From assembly GCA_000697475.1 (NCBI GenBank), contig JNEU01000891.1, forward strand, positions 1 to 64,000: DNA of 64,000 nt, in the 5' to 3' direction. Origin of the DNA: Lichtheimia corymbifera B2541 (Eukaryota; Mucoromycota; Mucoromycetes; Mucorales; Lichtheimiaceae). The position numbers and the translations under genes are program-made. This document shows, one piece after another, positions 37,730 to 48,172 of the stretch. Position 1 is the first letter of the stretch, and the number at the start of each line of letters is the position of its first letter. The notes beneath the pieces are model-generated. The model was not told the origin of the DNA. It was given only the letters and a program-made list of their open reading frames with translations, and did no database searches.

Positions 37730-38280
37730 ACCAGTGCCTGTACAGATGAGAGTGAGGGGTTACTTTGTCAGCTTGCCAATCTTAATTTCGATACTCCACG
37801 CCAGGAAGCTCGACGTCGAGGCATCGCTCGTACCAATGCAAGAGCCCGTCGTCAAAGCAACACTGATCTTTTCTCTATCTACGATGAAAACTGGGTCCGT
37901 GCCAAAGTGCGCATGATTGGTTTCGATGAATCATTACAACTTGAACAAGATCGCCATCAACGAAAACAAGATGAAGCATTGTGGTAGGTTGCATACAACG
38001 CCATGTGGGCTTTTAAACATTGCTAACGTGATGTTTTTTTTTCTTTTCTAGCTCATCATTGGATCACATGCATATTGACCGTGACGACAAGTTGGACGAA
38101 GCAGAAGAGGATCACTATCATCAAGCGGTTGCTACGCCTTCCTCCATATCCACGCCAATGATGTATGATATTCGATCTCCTTCAAGTTTACGCAACGATG
38201 ACAATTACGATGGTGATGATTATAGTCATGATTATGGCGACCATGATGACGATGACGATGATGACGACGACCGCCTATGA
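37340..38280 (+). CDS. Gdown1/POLR2M (GRINL1A)-like RNA polymerase II-associated protein
   Basis: Exons 37340-37539, 37600-37983 and 38052-38280 encode 270 residues. The N-terminal region carries the pattern SRSELLEAKERHERMLRHRS followed by LPDKGAKI, which resembles the LPDKG-containing motif of animal POLR2M/Gdown1, a factor that binds RNA polymerase II and modulates initiation and Mediator dependence. The middle has a Thr/Ala run from a trinucleotide repeat (37692-37730) and an Arg-rich helix; the C-terminus is very acidic (final Asp run DDDDDDDDD). An alternative start is the ATG at 37364. Assignment rests mainly on one motif, so treat the function as probable only. Confidence 0.6.
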
Positions 38281-38762
38281 TTCCGATGTATAATATATAC
38301 CACCACCACTACCTTCTTCTTTTACAATCGTTCCTGTGCCTTTCCTTGTTTTTCCTTGTTAATGTTTTCCCTTCAGTTTACGATGCTGAGTCTGCTTATA
38401 TCACCTCCTGTATTTCCGATCATCCATGCGTACTACAACACACAGCCCCAGTAAATATGAAATGACCCGGCTTGCTTTACCGACTGCGGAGAATTCCTTA
38501 ATCCGCGGGCAAGTGATCAACCTGAATGTTAGTGGGGGATGGATAGCAAATAGAAATGTGGGGTTTATCTAAGCGTTCAACATCGACAATGGTAGATTCA
38601 AGGCCAGTTACTATAATTCGGTTGCTTTGCTTTTGCTTCTGATGCTGCTTTCTGGATCGTCGTTACACACCACATTCACCGCTCGAAGGAATATTTAAAG
38701 CGTCCTTGGTCTGACAAACTTTTTTCTCGTTGCACGTCTCCCTTTTAACCCACGCACTTGCC
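38281..38762. promoter_or_regulatory. Intergenic region before the arrestin gene
   Basis: 482 bp; a TATA-like atatttaaa near 38691 lies about 70 bp upstream of the next ATG. No gene supported. Confidence 0.4.
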
Positions 38763-39846
38763 ATGCTCCTGTTCCTTGAACAATCATCATCCACATTTGA
38801 TTTACGGTTGTTGGAGCCGGCCTTGTATCTTGATGCTGAAGATGATACTACTGTGTTGCGCGGTTACATTGACATTCCTCGACTAAAGCGGTCGATTTGT
38901 TCAATCACTCTGGTTTTTCAGGGGTACTTGGCAATGAAACACCCATCCAGTGAGTAACTCGCGATCCTTCCCCACCACCATGATGATCATACTTATCATC
39001 ATTGCAATAGCCAAAAGACCACTCATTCAATATCATCATGAATTGGATCCTTCATCAGCGACGTTTTCATTCCGCGGGAATACCCGAAGATATCCGTTTG
39101 AAATTCGGCTTACATTGGGAGACATGCCTGAAACCATCAACAGCAAAGGCATCAAAGTGGAATATCGATTAACAGCACATGCACGCACGTCTTCTGGAAC
39201 GCGATATAAAAAGAGTCATCCGATACAGCTGATGCGTGTACCCTTCAAGCATGCCTTGCTCAGTGGGGACAATGTAGCTCGCACTATCGACTCTCGCAGG
39301 CATCATGGGCAATACGTAGAATATCAATTTCTGGTGGAGAGCAAATCATTGGCAGTAGGATCAACCGTTCCCTTGACATTATCATTATGGCCAGTGATTC
39401 CTGGTGTACGTTTACTTTCGATCGTTGTGTTTTTGCTTGAGCGACGATGTCTTGATGGAAAGCCTTTTGGGCATACGGTTCATGTGCTTTCACGAGCCGA
39501 TCCTCAGCGACAGTGTTTACCGCAGCAGGCCCTTGAAGAGCCTTGGCAGAATACATTCGAATACCACCTCCCAGATCATAAAACCATATTACCATCAACC
39601 ACCACTACCCGATATAACAACAATGGGAATCATGATCTATTCAGCGTTACACACTCGTTAAAAGTTCTCATGACGTTGGTGTTTCCTGGATTGGGGCGTA
39701 CCCAAAGAAGCTTGTCATTTGAAACAGACATTCAACTTCAAGGTCACCATGTTGCCTTTCTCGATAAGATAGGTGCATTAGACTTGCCCGAATACAAACC
39801 ACCACCTCTCTATGAGCCTCCCCCTGCTTACACTACAGTGGGTTGA
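38763..39846 (+). CDS. Alpha-arrestin (ART-type ubiquitin-ligase adaptor)
   Basis: Alpha-arrestins link membrane transporters to Rsp5/Nedd4 ubiquitin ligases and so trigger endocytosis. Exons 38763-38949 and 39011-39846 encode 340 residues. An arrestin N domain begins with FDLRLLEPALYLDAED and RGYIDIPRLKR, and an arrestin C domain includes VEYQFLVESKSLAVGSTVPL. The C-terminus carries two PY motifs, PPLY and PPAY, the recognised binding site for WW domains. The protein is shorter than yeast Art proteins but contains both halves of the fold. Start codon is the first ATG in frame. A role in down-regulating nearby-type transporters such as TRK or SulP is possible but is inference only. Confidence 0.88.
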
Positions 39847-40496
39847 AGTCGCTTCTCATCGTAGAGAAAAAGCATGTAGCCATTCTTCTCATCCATCCCT
39901 TGTGTGTTTATTTTTTCCCGATGTGACACATGTGAAGTCCCTTCTTGTATATAAATAATCGTTCATTTTTCATTACTACTATTGTACTGACTTTATGCCA
40001 ATGCAGCTGAGCTTATTGCTGATCATGCCAAAGCACGCTAAAATATGACTAACGATTATGGTTGCCGTGGAGATAGAAATCTACCGCTGTATTAGCGTCC
40101 GTGATGATGGCAACCTTCCGAGGAATGAAAAAACCCTGTTTCTGAATAAATGTTAATTCAGGGTTCCTTCCTGCCACGGCAAAATGTTCGTTCTCATGAA
40201 GTGAATTATTGAATGACGGCACTAGCTGTGTTACTTTTGAATCAATGAGCATTGGCCTGTGTTACATAGCAACAATGAATGAAAAGGGCCATATGGTGGT
40301 ATCCTTTTCGTTTATATAAAATAGTCAATGATAATGTAGCTGTATTGGAGTCATTGTGAATGAAAACTAAAAGGCATAAATATATAGGGTTGGGAGACAG
40401 ACAGCCTTGTGTTCATGTATATCAAGAGTTCATTGGATACACAATCTTGCGCAATCTTACGCCTTTTCATCTTGTGTTGTGCAGCACTGGATAATA
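39847..40496. other. Intergenic region with a small open frame
   Basis: 650 bp. The minus strand has an open frame of 67 codons (40049-40252) that includes PRKVAIITDANTAVDFYLHG and reads like protein, but no partner exons or family were identified; it may be a gene fragment. Nothing else recognised. Confidence 0.35.
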
Positions 40497-41992
40497 ATGA
40501 TCGGCGTCTTCGCTCGCTCGGCCCGTGAGTCGGTCCTGAGTAATAGTAGATCTTTTAAACTCGGCTCGTCGCATCTATCAAGACACCTTTATACTCTACC
40601 AATGTCCGGTAAGTGGAATGGCAAGCGGAATGCTATGCTTGTATACCTAATGAACGCGTCATGTAGCTCTCGCTCAAGAAAGATCTGTTGCCATTCAAGC
40701 TGTGTTGCAAGCCAGCAAAGTCTGCCAGTCCGTGTTCCAGCATCTCGTCGCCAACGAAACTCTTACCAAGGGTGATAAGTCACCTGTCACTGGTAAAGCG
40801 TTCATGGTATACGTGCCTCCATGGATATAAAGCTCATTGACGTATTCGTTTCTAGTCGCTGATTTTTCGGCTCAAGCCATTATCAACACATACTTGCACA
40901 AGGCCTTCCCCAACGATCCTATTATCGGTGAAGAGGATTCCAAGGATTTACGTGGTGATGCCGGCAAAGTCCTCCGTGAAAAGGTTTACAGCTTGACCAA
41001 TGGTGTCTTGAAGGATGATGAGAAGCTTTCTGAAGAGCAGGTAAGACTATAGAGGAAGGAATGGGTTGAGTCTATGCACCTCGGTATTTCAATCCATGAC
41101 GCACTGACACTTGTCGGGTTTTTTCAATCTAGATTTTGGAAGCTATTGACCGGGGCAATTATGCCGGTGGTGCTAAAGGACGTAAGTATACAATGTCAAT
41201 TGGTGTATGCACTTATTCACTATATACATCAATATAGGTCATTGGGCATTGGATCCTATTGATGGTACCAAGGGTTTCTTGCGCGGTGGTCAATATGCCG
41301 TGTGTTTGGCTTTGATTGTTGATGGTGTTGTGCAACTTGGTGTCATGGGTACTCCCAACCTTGCTGTTGATCCCAAGAATCCTGATGGTGAAAAGGGCAC
41401 GCTCTTTATTACAGTACGCGGTGAAGGCGCTTACCAGGTAAATATTGCAATTGGGTGAAATTCATCATGAAGGGATGTTAATTCCATTTCATAACAGCGT
41501 TCCTTTGCCAATGAAACCGAGACCAAGATTCATTTCAATGATATCAGCACAACTGAGGAGGCTACTTTTTGTGAGTCGGTTGAAGCAGGTCACTCTTCTC
41601 ATGGTGATGCAGCAGAAATTGCAAAGTTGCTCGGTATCACCCGCCCTGCTGTGAGAATGGATAGTCAAGCCAAATACTGCTCAATTTCCCGTGGTGATGG
41701 TGATATCTATTTGCGTTTGCCCACTAGCAAGACTTATGTCGAGAAGATCTGGGTAAGTCTAGGAGATTAAGCAGAGGGTATCGGGTATTCATCAATGATT
41801 TGGATGATATAGGATCATGCTTCTGGATCGTTGCTGGTGACTGAAGCAGGTGGCAAGGTAGCCGACATCCATGGCAAGCCATTGGATTTCTCTATTGGAC
41901 GCACACTTGAGAGCAATAAGGGCGTTGTTGCTGCTAACGCAAAGATCTTTGACCGCGTGTTGGAAGCTGTCCAAAAGGTGTTGAAAGTGTGA
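40497..41992 (+). CDS. MET22: 3'(2'),5'-bisphosphate nucleotidase (Met22/Hal2)
   Basis: The enzyme converts 3'-phosphoadenosine 5'-phosphate (PAP) to AMP, is needed for sulfate assimilation and is the lithium/sodium-sensitive salt-tolerance target in yeast. Exons are 40497-40608, 40667-40792, 40856-41040, 41133-41181, 41238-41437, 41498-41752 and 41813-41992, giving 368 residues. Metal-binding motifs are present: KGDKSPVTVADFSAQ, IIGEED, WALDPIDGTKGF and HASGSLLVTEAGG. The first 35 residues (Arg/Ser-rich, ending SSHLSRHLYTLP) precede an internal Met at 40602 that matches the usual start of the family, so a longer form might enter mitochondria. All introns keep frame. Confidence 0.95.
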
Positions 41993-42899
41993 GCAAAAGA
42001 TACCAGCATAAATCAATAAAGCCATTGTATCCGATCAATTAATTCTTTTTACATCTCGCTTCCCCTATCTAGCCATTCTCTGTATAATGCACAACTTTGA
42101 GTCGAATCTTGTTATCATCACAATAGAAAGCCAAACAGCTCTCTTAAAAACAAAGACATATCCGATATTGTCGTTGATCCAATGCCATGATGCACACGCT
42201 TTATAATGATCCTTGACAACTACAACACACTGTGGCACCATACACACATTTTTGTGATGCCCAAGAGACTACATAGCACTCAACTTGCTCGCTGAGCTCG
42301 TTAGCTTTCGATTTCACGTGGAATGTCTCGAACACTACCTTGCAGTAATCACCTTGAATCAGCTTACATGTTTACGTATCCACCTACAATCTCGTAGTAG
42401 TATTCATCTTTACAGGTCCCTGAAGCTTTTGTTACCAGTGTTTACAATATCAGACTACATGTAATAGGCTGCCCTGAGGTATCAATTCATGTCCCAGATA
42501 CCCTATTTCATCCCCATCTTGACAATCAATACAGACCACTTGTCATATAGCACCATGCTTGCAGCATATATAAAACATAAAGGTGCCTGTATCTCTAAAG
42601 TTTACAACTAGCAATTTTGACTTGGCTGTACCAAAGATAAAAAAGAAAAATGTACCATGGCATGTTTGGCAGCATCGTAATATGTCCGAGCACACCTATG
42701 CCAACAGCAGTTACGGGCCTTCACAGGCACCCGGACTCCAACAGGATTTCCTTGCATAATACACTCACCGTTTGCATTCTACTGTACTAGCAGGGTGTAA
42801 ATCAGGAGCTTTAGTGAATGTAGTATTTATGTAGCGACAAGAGAACAAAAGCATCTGGATGATATGATGATGTCGAAGTCTACTCCCCCTTTCAATCCA
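41993..42899. other. Intergenic region downstream of MET22
   Basis: No gene supported. It contains the solo hairpin half-module at 42520-42612 (listed separately). Confidence 0.5.
42520..42612 (+). repeat. Solo half of a palindrome hairpin module
   Basis: This segment matches the right arm of the hairpin modules in the palindrome: tgacaatcaatacagaccac, then cttgtcatatagcaccatgc, then ttgcagcatatataaaacat and ggtgcctgtatctctaaag. It lacks the loop and left arm. It lies about 1.1 kb outside the palindrome, showing the module can exist alone. Confidence 0.7.
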
Positions 42900-43735
42900 G
42901 AAATCAGCCAAGTGAACGATACCCTCTAAGTGTTATGTTGAATCCAATTTTCATTTAATAATAAAATTCGAAGAATAGGACGGGAGAGTAACAAGTATGA
43001 TAAAGGAACAGCATTGCGAATTGACTAAGATACGGGTGAATCAAATCGAGGCAACAGGGACAAGTGTGTCATTGTATTCTTTGTTACTGCCGGCATAATC
43101 ATCCTTCATCCATGGTCGCAAAATAGCTGCTGCATGCATTGAATCGAGTGCTCCAATGTCATCCATGGCTGTAGAACACCTTTCATCAATCCATCATCGT
43201 CCTCAGCCGTATCCACGTGATTGTTCCTGTTGACGACGCGCCAAGTAACCAAAGCAACATTCCAGGATATCCCATAACTGAACTTGATTCCACCCATCCA
43301 TCCATAACCATTGCAAGTCCAATATTGCTGCTGATATGCTTCCTTTCCATCCGGCTGGTGGCCTATCGCATCTCAATCAGGTGAAGGTTGTTTGTATTGC
43401 GGTGTACTTGATAGCTGATATGGTGCACCCCATCCACTGGAATTCACATGTACAAAGCAGGTTGCTGCAAGTAACTTGAGGCAATAGAGTAAGTAAAGGC
43501 CTTGCTAATAGCAACTGCTGGTACGTTTGGTCACGGTAGAGAAGTGTGCAAGCGTGCGTTGTAGTAGAGTGACAAGGCTGTGAACGCTGTTCGAGACAAT
43601 GGAGTGTAGACCTTGCTAATAACAACTGATAGAATGAGGTTGTTACGATTGGTTGTGGCAGAAGAGTGTACAACGGAACGTGCAGTGTCAAGGAATGCGG
43701 GTGTTGCTGTAGTGGGGAGTACACGCCATGGAACA
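42900..43735 (-). repeat. Dispersed repeat, copy B (left flank of palindrome)
   Basis: On the minus strand this is a diverged relative of 1-1000. Matches include aagaatacaatgacac (near 43055), the coding-like block 43106-43310 with a 63-codon open frame reading FSYGISWNVALVTWRVVNRN and HVDTAEDDDGLMKGVLQPW, and the block around 43500-43700. The frame is better preserved here than in copy A. I do not recognise the encoded family; it probably represents an old repetitive gene. Confidence 0.65.
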
Positions 43736-44597
43736 TGCATTCAGTCAAAGACAATCGGATCAAGACAGCAGTCGGATCAAGACAGCTGTGGGATTGACAT
43801 GATGGGTTGAAGCAGGACAATCGTTCGCAGGTGGTAACTGCACTTGAATGCATCAACAGTTGAGAATGGGAGGAAGAAGGAAATAAAGTGGGAGTGGAAG
43901 AGCTGGAAATTAAATCAGTCAGGCAGTCAGACATATCCATATACACTGATATCAACGCATGATATTGGGATTGCCTGTTTCGAACCTCAAACTTGCACAC
44001 AATGTGCTTTAGGACATGCTGAACAACTTTGTATTAATGAAGAACCCACACTTCATTTGAAAATTTTGAATGGGAGAGCATAATGTGGGATTTACTATAA
44101 CAGAGTGAAATTGGGAAAGCGCCGGATTTATGAAAAAGTCAGTTAGTATGTAGTTTCTTGGGATTCCCCATCTCGCACTTGAAACTTGGTCAGAAGGTAC
44201 TCTCGCGCATGCTGATCAACTCCATTCATTTAAAAACCGCATGGTTCATTATGTACATTTTGAATGCGGGCCAGCCCAAATGTAGGAGAAAAGCAGGGTC
44301 GGCGCTCCTGTTCCCCGAGATTGCCCACATCGAACCTGAAACTTTCACACAACACTCTTTCGACCACGCCGAGCAATTTCGTTCTCATAAAGACCCCAGA
44401 GTTCATTATGAAAACTTTGAATGCAGTAGAGACGACGAATGGGTGAAAACATAAATAGGGTGTACGGCCGTGCGCGCCGATATTGCTCATGGGGACGTCG
44501 AAACTTGGTCAAGAGGTGCTCTCGGTCATGCTGATCAACATTGTTCTCATAAAGCCTCTACACACCATTATGTATATTTGGGGAAACAGCCACCTTC

Positions 44598-44789
44598 ATG
44601 TTTTACCTATACTGTAAGCGTGATACCATAGGAAAGGTGGTGTTTGTTCATTGTCAAGTAGATAGACCCTGATAGAGCGGAAGATGCAGACGGACTTCTT
44701 TGTGCAACACAGCTCATTTGCATGATACTTCACAGTGAACAAACACCACTTGTCATATAGCACCACGCTTACAGCATATGTAAAACATA
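44598..44789. repeat. Hairpin module H1
   Basis: Left arm begins atgttttacctatactgtaa and right arm ends cagcatatgtaaaacataa. The loop contains cttctttgtgcaacacagc and is in reverse orientation (R). The loop sequence is shared with H2 and H7. Confidence 0.75.
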
Positions 44790-44914
44790 AAGATGCCCAT
44801 AACTAAAAATTCTACAATGAAACGTGGGGTCTTCAATCGAACAAAGTTGCGCGGCGGGGTGAAGCGCACCTAGTGTAGAAGTTTCACGATTGTCGTGACC
44901 ATTCTCAGATTCAC

Positions 44915-44990
44915 CCAATGTCACCACCAGCCAAAGTTGAAAAAAAAGTTCAGAGGTCGATCTGATCGACTTTGGCTGGTGGTGACATTG
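44915..44990. repeat. Short stem-loop between modules H1 and H2
   Basis: tgtcaccaccagccaaagt pairs with actttggctggtggtgaca across about 27 bases of loop, a nearly perfect 19-bp stem. A related stem-loop lies at 45395-45545 with arms of about 60 bp, and a decayed counterpart at 46905-47045. Confidence 0.8.
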
Positions 44991-45116
44991 CGAAATCTAG
45001 GATCGTCGAGCTCGCTCGTGAAACTTGCACTCAAGGTGCGCTTCACCCCGACGAGCAACTTTGTTCGATTGAAGACCCCACGTTTCATTGTAAAGTTTAG
45101 AGATACAGGCACTTTT

Positions 45117-45309
45117 ATGTTTTACATATGCTGTAAGCATGATGTTATATGGAGAGTGGCGTTCGTTCATTGGGAAGTATCATGCAAATGAGCTGTGTTG
45201 CACAAAGAAGTCCGTCTGCGTCTTCGGCTCTATCGGGGTCTACCTAGTTGACAATGAACAAACACCACTTGTCATATAGCATCACGCTTACAGCATATGT
45301 AAAACATAA
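45117..45309. repeat. Hairpin module H2 with flipped loop
   Basis: Arms as in H1. The loop reads gaagtatcatgcaaatgagc onward (orientation F), opposite to H1 and in the same sense as its mirror partner, so it is inverted relative to the overall palindrome symmetry. Confidence 0.75.
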
Positions 45310-45394
45310 AGGGGGCTGTATCTCTAAACTTTACAGTGAAGCGTGGGGTCTTCAATCGAACAAAGTTGCTCGTCGGGGTGAAGCGCACCTTGGG

Positions 45395-45545
45395 TGCAAG
45401 TTTCACGATCGTCGTGGCCATTCTCAGATTCACCCAATGTCACCACCAGCCAAAGTCGTTCGGGTCGACCTCTTGAATTTTTTTTCGACGAGGCTGGTGG
45501 TGACATTGGGTGAATCTGAGAATGGCCACGACGATCGTGAAACTT
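45395..45545. repeat. Long stem-loop between modules H2 and H3
   Basis: The segment gtttcacgatcgtcgtggcc ... caccaccagcc (45401-45451) is repeated inverted at 45492-45542 (ggctggtggtg ... ggccacgacgatcgtgaaac). The loop carries cgacctcttgaattttttttc. Confidence 0.8.
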
Positions 45546-45635
45546 CTACACTAGGTGCGCTTCGCCCCGCCGCACAACTTTGTTCGATTGAAGACCCCGC
45601 GTTTCGTTGTAGAATCTTTAGTTATGGGCATCTTT

Positions 45636-45827
45636 ATGTTTTACATATGCTGTAAGCGTGGGGCTATATGGCAAATGGTCTTTGTTGATTGTCAAGTAGG
45701 TAGACCCTGATAGAGCCGAAGATGCGCAGGGGCGTGCTTGTGCAACACAGCTCATTTGCATAATACTTCGCAATGAGCAACGCCACTTGTCATATAGCAT
45801 CATGGTTTAACATATGGAAAAACGTAA
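45636..45827. repeat. Hairpin module H3
   Basis: Same arms as H1 with more divergence on the right side. Loop in orientation R with the second loop type (gcaggggcgtgcttgtgcaa). Mirror partner of H6. Confidence 0.7.
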
Positions 45828-45960
45828 ATGTGCCTGTACCTAGGATTGGCAAGCTTAATTGTGAAACATGATTGAACAGGTGCGCTCAATCACGACGAGC
45901 AATATTGGTCTATGAAAGAGCCCATGTTTCATTGTAAAGTTTAGAGATAAATGCACTTTC

Positions 45961-46155
45961 TCGTTTTACATATGCTGAAAAGCATGATGCTATATGACAA
46001 GTTGTGTTTGTTCCTTGTCAAGTAGGTAGACCCTGATAGAGCGGAAAATGTCCAGGGGCGTGCTTGTGGAACACAGCTTATTTGCATGATATTTCACAAT
46101 GAACAAACACCACTCTCTATATAGCATCACGCTTACAGCATATGTAAAAACATAA
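45961..46155. repeat. Hairpin module H4
   Basis: Loop in orientation R, second loop type (ccaggggcgtgcttgtggaa). Mirror partner of H5 around 46219. Confidence 0.7.
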
Positions 46156-46287
46156 AGGTGCCTGTATCTCTGAATCTTACAGTGAAACGTGGACTCTTTC
46201 ATAGAACAATATTGCTCGTCGTGGTTGAGCGCACCTGTTCAATCATGTTTCGCAATCAAGCTTGCGAATCCTAGATGCAGGCACATT

Positions 46288-46481
46288 TACGTTTTTCCAT
46301 ATGCTAAAACCATGACGCTATATGACAAATGGTGATGTTCATTGTGAAATATCATGCAAATAAGCTGTGTTCCACAAGCACGCCCCTGGACATTTTCCGC
46401 TCTATCAGGGTCTACCTACTTGACAATGAACAAACACCACTTGTCATATAGCATCATGCTTTTCAGCATATGTAAAAACGA
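46288..46481. repeat. Hairpin module H5
   Basis: Loop in orientation F (ttccacaagcacgcccctgg). Mirror partner of H4. Confidence 0.7.
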
Positions 46482-46612
46482 GGAAGTGCATTTATCTCTA
46501 AACTTTACAATGAAACATGGGATCTTCCATAGACCAATATTGCTCGTAGTGGTTGAGCGCACCTTGTGAATGAAGTTTCACGATTAAGCTTGCCAATCCT
46601 GGGTACAGGCAG

Positions 46613-46809
46613 GTTTATGTTTCCATATGCTAAAACCATGACGCTATATGACAAGTGGCGTTGCTCATTGCGAAGTATTATGCAAATGAGCTGTGTTGCA
46701 CAAGCACGCCCCTGCGCATCTTCGGCTCTATCAGGGTCTACCTACTTGACAATCAACAAAGACCATTTGCCATATAGCCCCACGCTTACAGCATATGTAA
46801 AACATAAAG
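46613..46809. repeat. Hairpin module H6
   Basis: Loop in orientation F, second loop type. Mirror partner of H3 around 46219. Confidence 0.7.
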
Positions 46810-47135
46810 ATGCCCATAACTAAAGATTCTACAATGAAACGTGGGGTCTTCAATCAAACAAAGTTGCTCGACAGGGTGAAGCGCACCTTGGGTGCAAGTT
46901 TCACGATCAAGCTCGACGATCCTAGATTTCGCAATGTCACCATCAGCCAAAGTGGATCGTGGGTCGACCTCTTGAATTTTTTTTCAACTCTGGGTGGTGG
47001 TGACATTGGGTGAATCTGAGAATGGTCACGACGATCGTGAAACTTCTACACTAGGTGCGCTTCACCCTGTCGAGCAACTTTGTTCGATTGAAGACCCCAC
47101 GTTTCATTGTAGAATCTTTAGTTATGGGCATCTTT

Positions 47136-47327
47136 ATGTTTTACATATGCTGTAAGCGTGGTGCTATATGACAAGTGGTGTTTGTTCACTGTGAAGTATC
47201 ATGCAAATGAGCTGTGTTGCACAAAGGAGTCCGTCTGCATCTTCCGCTCTATCAGGGTCTATCTACTTGACAATGAACAAACACCACCTTTCCTATGGTA
47301 TCACGCTTAAAGTATAGGTAAAACATG
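47136..47327. repeat. Hairpin module H7
   Basis: Loop in orientation F, first loop type (caaaggagtccgtctgcat). It is the single right-arm counterpart of both H1 and H2. Confidence 0.7.
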
Positions 47328-48172
47328 AAGGTGGATGTTCCCCCAAATATACATAATGGTGTGTAGAGACTTTATGAGAACAATGTTGATCAGCATGACC
47401 GAGAGCACCTCTTGACCAAGTTTCGACGTCCCCATGAGCAATATCGGCGCGCACGGCCGTACACCCTATTTATGTTTTCACCCATTCATCGTCTCTCCTG
47501 CATTCAAAGTTTTCATAATGAACTCTGGGGTCTTTATGAGAACGAAATTGCTCGGCATGGTCGAAAGGGTGTTATGTGAAAGTTTCAGGTTCGAGGTGGG
47601 CAAACTCGGGGAACAGGACCGCCGACCTGCTTTTCTCCTACATTTGGGCTGGCCCGCATTCAAAATGTTCATAATGAACCATGCGGTTTTTAAATGAATG
47701 GAGTTGATCAGCATGTGCGAGAGTACCTTCTGACCAAGTTTCAAGTGCGAGATGGGGAATCCCAAGAAACTACATACTCATTGACTTTTTCAAAAATCCG
47801 GCGCTTTCCCAAATTTCATCCGTTATAGTAAATCCCACATTATGCTCTCCCTTCCGAAATTTTCAAATGAAGTGTGGGTTCTTCATTAATACAAAGTTGT
47901 TCCACATGTCCTAGAGCATATTGTCTGAAAGTTTGAGGTTCGTGACAGGCAATCCCAATATCATGCATTGATATCAGTGTATATGGATATGTCTGACTGC
48001 CTGACTGATTTAATTTCCAGCTCTTCCACTCCCACTTTATTTCCTTCTTCTTCCCATTCTCAACTGCTGGCCCATTCAAGTACAGCTACCACCTGCGAAC
48101 GAATGTCCTGCTTCAACCCATCATGTCAATCCCACAGCTGTCTTGATCCGATTGTCTTTGACTGAATGACAT

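Larger units (their letters stand above)
43736..48172. repeat. Large nested palindrome (about 4.4 kb)
   Basis: Outer arms 43736-44597 and 47328-48172 are inverted copies; by eye they are about 95% identical (for example 44158-44597 against the reverse strand of 47328-47765). The outer arms mirror around position 45962, while the core mirrors around 46219. The shift equals about 515 bp and is explained by one extra unit in the left arm (44598-45116 beside 45117-45635). The core consists of seven hairpin modules plus intervening copies of an 80-bp motif. Arm similarity drops sharply beyond about 43736 and 48172, where the diverged repeats B and C begin. No intact gene, transposase or polymerase is present. 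Confidence 0.85.

Noticed and set aside
38730..38762. Upstream extension of the arrestin start
   Set aside because: It begins at TTG, not ATG; the first in-frame ATG is 38763.
44158..44454. Open frames of 60-135 codons inside the palindrome as genes
   Set aside because: They recur in both arms as mirror images, run across hairpin modules and show no domain; treated as part of the repeat.
43736..48172. CRISPR-like array
   Set aside because: Repeat units are long, inverted and unevenly spaced, with loops that are themselves repeated rather than unique spacers, and the sequence is eukaryotic.
43736..48172. Palindrome as a pure assembly artefact
   Set aside because: Arms differ by scattered substitutions, an extra unit of about 515 bp and a flipped loop, which a simple read-through artefact would not produce. 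Still worth confirming with long reads.
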